Source: Streptomyces sp. NBC_01485 (GTDB lineage: Bacteria; Actinomycetota; Actinomycetes; Streptomycetales; Streptomycetaceae). Taken from it: DNA of 64,000 nt. Made by a program: the position numbers and the translations under genes. Position 1 is the stretch's first letter. Each line of letters begins with the position of its first letter. This document shows positions 8,254-17,635 of this stretch, piece by piece. The stretch is from NCBI RefSeq assembly GCF_036227125.1, contig NZ_CP109435.1, forward strand, positions 4,774,001 through 4,838,000, read 5' to 3'. The notes below the pieces were generated by a model. The model was not told the origin of the DNA. It searched no databases and saw only the letters and a program-made list of their open reading frames with translations.

Positions 8254-10200
8254 GTGGCTGACGTGCCTGCCGATCTTGCCGCAGTGTGGCCACGAGTACT
8301 GGAACAGCTCCTCGGTGAGGGCCGGGGCCAGGGTGTCGAGGTGAAGGACGAGCGCTGGATCCGGCGCTGCCAGCCGCTCGCGCTGGTCGCCGACACCGCC
8401 CTGCTCGCCGTACCGAACGAATTCGCGAAGGGCGTCCTCGAAGGCCGCCTCGCGCCGATCGTCAGCGAGACGCTGAGCCGCGAGTGCGGGCGACCGATCC
8501 GCATCGCGATCACCGTCGACGACTCCGTCGGCGAGCCCCCGACCCCGTCGGCGCCCCCCGTACAGCAGCAGTCGCGCTACGAGGAGCCCGAGCTCCCGGA
8601 CGGCCGGTACGACACCACATACGACAAGCCGTACGAGAGTCAGTACGAGGGCTACGGCCGGCACCGCGCCGACCAGTTGCCCCCGACGCCCGGCGACCAG
8701 CTCCCCGGCTCGCGCCCGGACCAACTGCCCACCGCGCGGCCGGCGTACCCGTCGGAGTACCAGCGCCCCGAGCCCGGCGGCTGGCCGCGGCCCCAGCAGG
8801 ACGAGTACGGCTGGCAGCAGCAGCGGCTCGGTTTCCCGGAGCGCGACCCGTACGCGTCGCCTTCGTCGCAGGACTCGTACGGGCCCAACTCCCAGGGCCC
8901 GTACGGCTCCCCGTCGCAGGACTCCTACGGCCCTCCGTCGCAGGACTACCGTCCCCAGTCGATGGAGCGGCCGCCCTACGATCCGTCGCCGTACGAGCAG
9001 AAGCGCGCGGAGTACGAGGCGTCGCGCTCCGACTACGACCAGCGCGACGGGGGCCGGCGTGACCTGTCCGATCCGTCGGCCGGTCCCGGGCATCCGCACC
9101 GCGGCGGCCCGGGCGGTCCCGGACCGTCGGGCGGGCAGTCCTCGCCGAAGGCCGGCCCCGGTGAGCCGACCGCGCGGCTGAACCCGAAGTACCTCTTCGA
9201 CACGTTCGTCATCGGCGCGTCCAACCGGTTCGCGCACGCGGCCGCCGTCGCCGTCGCCGAGGCGCCCGCGAAGGCCTACAACCCGCTGTTCATCTACGGG
9301 GAGTCGGGCCTCGGCAAGACGCACCTGCTGCACGCCATCGGGCACTACGCGCGCAGCCTCTACCCCGGCACGCGTGTGCGGTACGTGAGCTCCGAGGAGT
9401 TCACCAACGAGTTCATCAACTCCATCCGCGACGGCAAGGGCGACAGCTTCCGCAAGCGGTACCGCGAGATGGACATCCTGCTCGTCGACGACATCCAGTT
9501 CCTCGCGGACAAGGAGTCGACGCAGGAGGAGTTCTTCCACACCTTCAACACGCTCCACAACGCCAACAAGCAGATCGTGCTGTCCAGCGACCGGCCGCCG
9601 AAGCAGTTGGTCACGCTGGAGGACCGGCTGCGGAACCGTTTCGAGTGGGGGCTGATCACCGACGTCCAGCCGCCCGAGCTGGAGACGCGGATCGCGATCC
9701 TCCGCAAGAAGGCGGTGCAGGAGCAGCTCAACGCCCCGCCGGAGGTGCTGGAGTTCATCGCCTCGCGGATCTCGCGCAACATCCGTGAGCTGGAGGGCGC
9801 GCTGATCCGGGTGACGGCGTTCGCGTCGCTCAACCGGCAGCCGGTGGACCTGGGCCTGACGGAGATCGTCCTGAAGGACCTGATCCCCGGCGGCGACGAC
9901 TCCACGCCGGAGATCACGTCGACGGCCATCATGAGCGCGACGGCCGACTACTTCGGCCTCACGATCGAGGACCTGTGCGGCAGCTCGCGCGGCCGCCAGC
10001 TCGTCACGGCCCGGCAGATCGCCATGTACCTGTGCCGCGAGCTGACGGACCTGTCGCTGCCGAAGATCGGCGCGCTGTTCGGCGGCCGCGACCACACGAC
10101 GGTCATGCACGCGGACCGCAAGATCCGCAATCTGATGGCCGAGCGGCGCTCCATCTACAACCAGGTGACCGAGCTGACCAACCGCATCAAGAACGGCTGA
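8254..10200 (+). CDS. dnaA: chromosomal replication initiator DnaA
   Basis: Initiator AAA+ ATPase that binds the DnaA boxes of oriC and opens the DNA. Domain I is residues 1 to about 90. Domain II (about 90-305) is unusually long, with Tyr/Gln/Pro/Gly repeats (SQDSYGP units), a hallmark of Streptomyces DnaA. The AAA+ domain has Walker A GESGLGKTHL near residue 349 and Walker B LVDDIQF near residue 410. Sensor and arginine-finger segments follow, then the C-terminal helix-turn-helix with the DnaA signature GGRDHTTVMHA. The GTG start yields MADVPADLAAVWPRVLEQL. The 648-residue length matches the genus. It is followed by a terminator and oriC. Confidence 0.98.
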   Translation: MADVPADLAAVWPRVLEQLLGEGRGQGVEVKDERWIRRCQPLALVADTALLAVPNEFAKGVLEGRLAPIVSETLSRECGRPIRIAITVDDSVGEPPTPSAPPVQQQSRYEEPELPDGRYDTTYDKPYESQYEGYGRHRADQLPPTPGDQLPGSRPDQLPTARPAYPSEYQRPEPGGWPRPQQDEYGWQQQRLGFPERDPYASPSSQDSYGPNSQGPYGSPSQDSYGPPSQDYRPQSMERPPYDPSPYEQKRAEYEASRSDYDQRDGGRRDLSDPSAGPGHPHRGGPGGPGPSGGQSSPKAGPGEPTARLNPKYLFDTFVIGASNRFAHAAAVAVAEAPAKAYNPLFIYGESGLGKTHLLHAIGHYARSLYPGTRVRYVSSEEFTNEFINSIRDGKGDSFRKRYREMDILLVDDIQFLADKESTQEEFFHTFNTLHNANKQIVLSSDRPPKQLVTLEDRLRNRFEWGLITDVQPPELETRIAILRKKAVQEQLNAPPEVLEFIASRISRNIRELEGALIRVTAFASLNRQPVDLGLTEIVLKDLIPGGDDSTPEITSTAIMSATADYFGLTIEDLCGSSRGRQLVTARQIAMYLCRELTDLSLPKIGALFGGRDHTTVMHADRKIRNLMAERRSIYNQVTELTNRIKNG

Positions 10201-10271
10201 CGGCACCACCGGAGAACGCGTCGCAACGCGTCGAGAACACGTCACAAGAGCGCGTCGCGGACGTCGCTGAG

Positions 10272-10304
10272 GGCGCCCCTGGAGGACATCCGGGGGCGCC
10301 TTTT
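10272..10304 (+). terminator. dnaA terminator
   Basis: GGCGCCCC pairs with GGGGCGCC (8 bp) and is followed by TTTT, about 70 bases after the dnaA stop. Confidence 0.75.
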
Positions 10305-10428
10305 CGTCGTTCCGGGGCCGGGCACGGGTTCTGCGGCTGCCTTGGAGGGGGTCTGCGGGCGCCGGCGGCGGCCGGCGGCGGTCGTCCGCTGCTCACCCGG
10401 TGTTCGATTACCGGCCGGGTTACGGCCA

Positions 10429-10936
10429 CTCTCCACAGATTCGGTGACTTTTTCCCGTCCACACCCTGGGGACCGGGAAGTTGTCCAGACTGTGTCCACA
10501 GGCGTCCCCGGGGAGAGATCATCAGACCAGGTCAACAGGCTGTGGATTAGTGGACAAACGATATCCACAGGCTGTGGACAAAAAAATGATCCACAGCCTG
10601 TGCACGAAGTTGTCCACCGGCAACCCACAGGCTGGGGCCGGTTGTCCCCAGCGATCTCCGGCTTCTCCACACGTCTGTCCACTGTTCGGCAACCCGACGC
10701 GCCTCCTCACCGGGTCGAGTGAAAGGCGTCACACGAAGTTGCCGGGTTGGCCTGTGGGAAAGACGGGTAAAGCTGGGGACGAATCTGGGGACAAGTCGGC
10801 CCTCCCTGTGCATGGAGTGTGCAGAACTTTCTGTTCTCCACAGAAGGCCCCGGTTTTCCACCGCCTCCACCCACAGGGTCAGTGGATAAAATATCGCCTC
10901 TGAGCTGCGAAAACGGGGTTATCCACGGTTTCCACA
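10429..10936. other. replication origin oriC
   Basis: The about 985-base gap between dnaA and dnaN holds a dense array of DnaA boxes of the Streptomyces form TTGTCCACA and its one-base variants on both strands. I read them at 10481, 10492, 10549(-), 10561, 10573(-, perfect), 10610, 10642, 10663, 10675, 10774(-), 10786(-), 10834, 10881(-) and 10919 (first base of each 9-mer), plus weaker ones such as 10429 and 10928. The boxes form two clusters with a sparser gap at about 10690-10770, as described for Streptomyces oriC. No long AT-rich unwinding element stands out. Confidence 0.95.
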
Positions 10937-11186
10937 GGCCCTACTACTACTAACAACTAGAGAGAGCTGAGAATCCGTTTCGAAGCGGGTCCTGTGCACA
11001 ACTCGCTCCTCGGTGCCCGGCTGCCCCTCGTCACGACTTGACCCCGAGGGGCACCGACTGTCAGTGCGGTGCGTCAGACTGGTCCCCGTTGGTCGGTCCT
11101 TCCCCTCAGCGGAACCGACCACACCGAGACAGACGACGAAGGCCAGGCAGGGCGAGAAGCGCCGGCAACAGCAGGAGGCGGCAAGA

Positions 11187-12320
11187 GTGAAGATCCGGGT
11201 GGAACGCGACGTACTCGCGGAAGCCGTGGCCTGGGCGGCACGCAGCCTCCCGGCCCGTCCGCCGGCGCCGGTCCTCGCCGGCCTGCTGCTGAAGGCCGAG
11301 GGCGGCCAGCTGAGCCTGTCCAGCTTCGACTACGAGGTCTCCGCGCGGGTCTCCGTGGAGGCCGAGATCGAGGAGGAGGGCACGGTCCTCGTCTCCGGCC
11401 GCCTGCTCGCCGACATCTGCCGCGCCCTGCCCAACCGCCCGGTGGAGATCTCCACGGACGGTGTGCGGGCCACGGTGGTCTGCGGCTCCTCGCGCTTCAC
11501 CCTCCACACACTGCCTGTGGAGGAGTACCCCTCCCTGCCGCAGATGCCGAACGCGACGGGCACGGTCCCCGGCGAGGTCTTCGCCTCCGCCGCCGCCCAG
11601 GTCGCCATCGCCGCCGGGCGCGACGACACGCTGCCCGTGCTCACCGGTGTGCGCATCGAGATCGAGGGCGACACGGTCACGCTGGCCTCCACCGACCGCT
11701 ACCGCTTCGCGGTCCGCGAGTTCCTGTGGAAGCCGGAGAACCCGGAGGCCTCCGCGGTCGCCCTGGTGCCCGCCAAGACGCTCCTGGACACCGCCAAGGC
11801 CCTCACGAGCGGCGACAGCGTCATCCTGGCGCTGTCCGGCGGCTCGGGCTCCGGAGAGGGCCTGATCGGCTTCGAGGGCGCGGGCCGGCGTACGACCACC
11901 CGCCTTCTGGAGGGCGACCTCCCGAAGTACCGCACGCTGTTCCCGACCGAGTTCAACTCCGTCGCCGTGATCGAGACCGCCCCCTTCGTGGAGGCCGTCA
12001 AGCGTGTGGCCCTGGTCGCCGAGCGCAACACCCCGGTGCGGCTGAGCTTCGAGCAGGGCGTGCTCATCCTGGAGGCCGGCTCCAGTGACGACGCACAGGC
12101 TGTGGAGCGGGTCGACGCCCAGCTCGACGGCGACGACATCTCGATCGCCTTCAACCCGACCTTCCTGCTGGACGGCCTGAGCGCCATCGACTCCCCGGTC
12201 GCCCAGCTGTCCTTCACGACGTCCACGAAGCCCGCGCTGCTCAGCGGCAAGCCGGCGCTGGACGCGGAGGCGGACGAGGCCTACAAGTACCTGATCATGC
12301 CGGTGCGCCTCAGCGGCTGA
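11187..12320 (+). CDS. dnaN: DNA polymerase III sliding clamp (beta subunit)
   Basis: Ring-shaped clamp that tethers the replicative polymerase. The frame is open further upstream, but the GTG at 11187 with AGGAGG eight bases before it gives MKIRVERDVLAEAVAWAARSLPARP, the family N-terminus, and a normal length of 377 residues. Three repeated clamp domains can be followed (about 1-120, 130-250 and 255-377), with motifs such as TDRYRFAVREF and the C-terminal YLIMPVRLSG. It is the first gene after oriC. Confidence 0.97.
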   Translation: MKIRVERDVLAEAVAWAARSLPARPPAPVLAGLLLKAEGGQLSLSSFDYEVSARVSVEAEIEEEGTVLVSGRLLADICRALPNRPVEISTDGVRATVVCGSSRFTLHTLPVEEYPSLPQMPNATGTVPGEVFASAAAQVAIAAGRDDTLPVLTGVRIEIEGDTVTLASTDRYRFAVREFLWKPENPEASAVALVPAKTLLDTAKALTSGDSVILALSGGSGSGEGLIGFEGAGRRTTTRLLEGDLPKYRTLFPTEFNSVAVIETAPFVEAVKRVALVAERNTPVRLSFEQGVLILEAGSSDDAQAVERVDAQLDGDDISIAFNPTFLLDGLSAIDSPVAQLSFTTSTKPALLSGKPALDAEADEAYKYLIMPVRLSG

Positions 12321-12357
12321 CCTGCCGCCCGAGCTGTCTGCCGAGTTGCCTGAAGTC

Positions 12358-12396
12358 GTCCACAGGCCGTGGAGAGAGTCCGCCCGGCCTGTGGAC
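12358..12396. terminator. perfect 12-bp hairpin downstream of dnaN
   Basis: GTCCACAGGCCG pairs with CGGCCTGTGGAC around a 15-base loop. It may end dnaN transcription, although there is no T-run. Each arm contains a DnaA-box-like TCCACA half. Confidence 0.5.
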
Positions 12397-12542
12397 CCTG
12401 TGGACGAAGCCGCAGGTGAACGCGTGGATGGGCCGTACGTTTGAGCGCCTGGGCCCACAGGTGTGCGTGACGGTCCGGGTCTAGGCTCGGACATGGGTAC
12501 GAAGGTGCCCCACACGCCACACAGCGACCTAAGGAACAACTG

Positions 12543-13418
12543 ATGGAGCTCGGTCTCGTCGGCCTCGGCAAGATGGGCGGCAACATGCGCGAGCGGATCC
12601 GCCGCGCCGGCCACACCGTCGTCGGATACGACCGCAACCCGGACCTCGCCGACGTCCACAGCCTCGAAGAGCTTGTGGGCAAGCTCCAGAGCCCGCGCGT
12701 GGTCTGGGTGATGGTCCCGGCCGGCGCCGCCACGCAGTCGACCGTCGACGAACTCGCCGAACTGCTGGAGCCGGGCGACGTCGTCGTGGACGGCGGCAAC
12801 TCCCGCTGGACGGACGACGAGAAGCACGCCGAGGAGCTGGCCGCCAAGGGCATCGGCTTCGTCGACTGCGGCGTCTCCGGAGGCGTCTGGGGCCTGCAGA
12901 ACGGCTACGCGTTGATGTACGGCGGCGACGCGGAGAACGTCGCCAAGGTGCGGCCGGTCTTCGACGCGCTCAAGCCCGAGGGCGACTTCGGCGCGGTGCA
13001 CGCCGGCAGGGTCGGCGCCGGGCACTTCGCGAAGATGGTCCACAACGGTATCGAGTACGCCATGATGCAGGCCTACGCCGAGGGCTGGGAGCTCCTGGAG
13101 AAGGTCGACTCCGTCACGGACGTGCGCGAGGTCTTCCGCTCCTGGCAGGAGGGCACGGTCATCCGTTCCTGGCTGCTCGACCTGGCCGTCAACGCGCTGG
13201 ACGAGGACGAGCACCTCGACAAGCTGCGCGGCTTCGCACAGGACTCCGGCGAGGGCCGCTGGACGGTGGAGGCGGCGATCGACAACGCCGTGCCGCTGCC
13301 CGCGATCACGGCCTCGCTGTTCGCGCGGTTCGCCTCCCGGCAGGACGACTCGCCGCAGATGAAGATGATCGCGGCGCTGCGCAACCAGTTCGGCGGCCAC
13401 GCGGTCGAGACGAAGTAG
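12543..13418 (+). CDS. gnd: 6-phosphogluconate dehydrogenase, decarboxylating (short form)
   Basis: Oxidises 6-phosphogluconate to ribulose 5-phosphate and CO2 in the pentose phosphate pathway. The Rossmann fold begins at residue 1 (LGLVGLGKMGGNM). The substrate-binding signature appears as VVDGGNSRW and GFVDCGVSGGVWGLQNGYALM, with the catalytic Lys-x-x-His-Asn as KMVHNGIEYAMMQ. The 291-residue length is that of the short, mostly NAD-linked actinobacterial and Gram-positive type (about 300 residues) and not the 470-residue enzyme. It lies between dnaN and recF, where it is conserved in Streptomyces. Confidence 0.92.
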   Translation: MELGLVGLGKMGGNMRERIRRAGHTVVGYDRNPDLADVHSLEELVGKLQSPRVVWVMVPAGAATQSTVDELAELLEPGDVVVDGGNSRWTDDEKHAEELAAKGIGFVDCGVSGGVWGLQNGYALMYGGDAENVAKVRPVFDALKPEGDFGAVHAGRVGAGHFAKMVHNGIEYAMMQAYAEGWELLEKVDSVTDVREVFRSWQEGTVIRSWLLDLAVNALDEDEHLDKLRGFAQDSGEGRWTVEAAIDNAVPLPAITASLFARFASRQDDSPQMKMIAALRNQFGGHAVETK

Positions 13419-13470
13419 TCCACAGGGTCGCCCCGCGATCCACAACCCTGGGGGAGGTCGGCGAACGACC

Positions 13471-14592
13471 ATGCACGTCACGCATCTGTCGCTGGCCGAC
13501 TTCCGCTCGTACGTCCGGGTCGAGGTTCCGCTCGACCCGGGCGTCACCGCCTTCGTGGGCCCCAACGGGCAGGGCAAGACGAACCTCGTGGAGGCCGTCG
13601 GCTACCTCGCGACCCTCGGCAGCCACCGGGTCGCCTCGGACGCCCCCCTGGTCCGCATGGGCGCCGACCGCGCGATCATCCGGGCGCAGGTCAGACAGGG
13701 CGAGCGGCAGCAACTGCTCGAACTGGAGCTGAACCCCGGCCGCGCCAACCGCGCCCGCATCAACAGGTCCTCGCAGGTCAGACCCCGTGACGTGCTGGGC
13801 ATCGTACGGACCGTGCTGTTCGCGCCCGAGGATCTCGCGCTGATCAAGGGCGACCCCGGTGAGCGGCGCCGCTTCCTGGACGAGCTGATCACCGCGCGCT
13901 CCCCGCGCATGGCGGGCGTGCGCTCCGACTACGAGCGGGTGCTGAAGCAGCGCAACACGCTCCTGAAGACGGCCGCGCTCGCGCGCCGGCACGGCGGCCG
14001 CTCCATGGACCTCTCGACGCTCGACGTGTGGGACCAGCACCTCGCGCGCGTGGGTGCCGAGCTGCTCGCCCAGCGGCTCGACCTGGTGGCCGCGATCCAG
14101 CCGCTGGCCGACAAGGCGTACGAGCAACTGGCCCCGGCCGGGGGTCCGGTCGCCCTGGAGTACAAGCCGTCCGCGCCGGGCGAGGCACACACGCGTGAGG
14201 ACCTCTACGGGCAGCTGATGGCCGCGCTCGCGGACGTCCGCAAGCAGGAGATCGAGCGGGGCGTCACCCTCGTAGGGCCTCATCGGGACGATGTGATTTT
14301 CAAACTCGGCTCGTTGCCCGCCAAGGGGTACGCCTCCCACGGCGAGTCCTGGTCCTACGCGCTCGCCCTGCGGCTGGCCTCCTACGACCTGCTGCGCGCC
14401 GAGGGCAACGAGCCGGTGCTGGTCCTGGACGACGTCTTCGCCGAACTGGACGCGCGGCGGCGGGAGCGGCTGGCCGAGCTGGTCGCGCCCGGCGAGCAGG
14501 TGCTGGTCACGGCCGCCGTCGACGACGACGTACCGCAGGTGCTCGCCGGGACGCGGTACGTCGTGGCCGAGGGGACGGTGGAGCGGGCATGA
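13471..14592 (+). CDS. recF: DNA replication and repair protein RecF
   Basis: SMC-like ATPase that helps load RecA at gapped DNA. Walker A is FVGPNGQGKTNLVEAV (about residues 30-45). The ABC-type signature region is followed by Walker B as VLVLDDVFAELD near residue 315, and the family motif HRDDVIFKL is present. The N-terminus MHVTHLSLADFRSY is typical. The 373-residue length is normal. Its TGA overlaps the ATG of the next gene by four bases. Confidence 0.97.
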   Translation: MHVTHLSLADFRSYVRVEVPLDPGVTAFVGPNGQGKTNLVEAVGYLATLGSHRVASDAPLVRMGADRAIIRAQVRQGERQQLLELELNPGRANRARINRSSQVRPRDVLGIVRTVLFAPEDLALIKGDPGERRRFLDELITARSPRMAGVRSDYERVLKQRNTLLKTAALARRHGGRSMDLSTLDVWDQHLARVGAELLAQRLDLVAAIQPLADKAYEQLAPAGGPVALEYKPSAPGEAHTREDLYGQLMAALADVRKQEIERGVTLVGPHRDDVIFKLGSLPAKGYASHGESWSYALALRLASYDLLRAEGNEPVLVLDDVFAELDARRRERLAELVAPGEQVLVTAAVDDDVPQVLAGTRYVVAEGTVERA

Positions 14593-15134
14593 CCGCCGAC
14601 GAGTCCGTCCCGAAGGTTCCTCACAAGGCGCCCGAGCTGTCCGGCGTCGACCTCGCGCGCGTGGCGCTCAAGGCGGCGCGGGAGCAGGCACGCGCGCGTG
14701 GGGACGCGGCGCAGCAGAAGAAGCAGGCGCGGCGCGGGGGCGGCCTGCGCTCCGGCGCGCGCGCGGACGGCCGCGACCCGATGGCGCTGGGCGCCGCGAT
14801 CAACCGGCTGCTCACCGAGCGCGGCTGGGAGGCCCCGGCCGCGGTGGGCGGTGTGATGGGCCGGTGGCCGCAGATGGTCGGCGAGGACCTGGCCAAGCAC
14901 TGCGTGCCGGAGCGGTACGACGAGGACGAGCGGGTGCTGGTCGTGCAGTGCGACTCCACGGCTTGGGCGACCCAGTTGCGTCATCTCACGCCCACCCTGG
15001 TGGCCCGGCTCAACGAGGACCTGGGGCACGGCACCGTGCGGATGATCAAGGTGCTCAACCCCGGCGGCCCGCCCCGCCGCTACGGCCCCCTCAGAGCCCC
15101 TGGGAGCACCGGTCCCGGCGACACCTACGGGTGA
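14589..15134 (+). CDS. DciA-like DUF721 protein
   Basis: DUF721/DciA family. DciA proteins are the ancestral loader or helper of the replicative helicase in bacteria lacking DnaC/DnaI, which fits the position next to oriC genes. After a basic, Arg/Lys/Ala-rich N-terminal part (residues about 15-60), the conserved domain runs from about 65 to 160. It contains WEAPAAVGGVMGRWPQMVG, LVVQCDSTAWATQLRHLTP and VRMIKVLNP. The 181 residues are encoded by a frame starting within the recF stop (ATGA), so translation is coupled. The function is inferred from the family. Confidence 0.88.
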   Translation: MTADESVPKVPHKAPELSGVDLARVALKAAREQARARGDAAQQKKQARRGGGLRSGARADGRDPMALGAAINRLLTERGWEAPAAVGGVMGRWPQMVGEDLAKHCVPERYDEDERVLVVQCDSTAWATQLRHLTPTLVARLNEDLGHGTVRMIKVLNPGGPPRRYGPLRAPGSTGPGDTYG

Positions 15135-15150
15135 CGTGTGTCACGTGCGC

Positions 15151-15188
15151 GAAGGCCGGGACGGTCCTGTGGCGACCGCCCGGCCTTC
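15151..15188 (+). terminator. hairpin after the DUF721 gene
   Basis: GAAGGCCGGG pairs with CCCGGCCTTC (10 bp) with a further short inner stem; no T-run. It separates the recF-dciA unit from gyrB. Confidence 0.6.
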
Positions 15189-15532
15189 GTCGTGTCCGCC
15201 CGCCTACGGGTGCGTATGGCGTGGTGACTCCCAAGTAGCCAAGGGTTGACACCCGGAAGCGCTGAGTGCCTCCGTGAGCCTCTTGGAGCCCCCTTCCGCA
15301 TATCGGGACCCGGAAGAGACCGGTTGAGGGCGGCACATGCGGACTCAGGTACCGGCAAACCCCCATCACTGTCAGTGCTACCGGTAGACTGGAAGCTAAT
15401 CCCGCCCCGAACGTGGGGACCGCCCGGGAAAAGCTGAGCAACGCTGATCAAGGCTTACCAACGCAACATGCCGCAGCCGCTCCGGCAACCCGCCGACGAG
15501 CCTGGCTAGTGCTGTGCCAGAAAGGGCGCTTC
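15189..15532 (+). promoter_or_regulatory. gyrB upstream region
   Basis: 344 bases without a gene. The frame of gyrB is open from 15413, but the GyrB N-terminus begins only at 15533. It must contain the gyrB promoter. A TAGACT hexamer at 15384-15389 is a possible -10, without a convincing -35. In Streptomyces this promoter is known to respond to supercoiling. Confidence 0.4.
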
Positions 15533-17593
<2,061 letters not shown>

Positions 17594-17635
17594 GTCGGTC
17601 TCAGCTGACCGCACCAGGAAGGATTCCCACCAGCT

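Noticed and set aside
8146..10245. A 699-codon minus-strand frame opposite dnaA
   Set aside because: Shadow of dnaA; Arg/Val/Leu-rich composition and no domain.
15413..15532. A 726-residue GyrB
   Set aside because: The first 40 codons do not resemble GyrB; the GTG 15533 gives the usual N-terminus.
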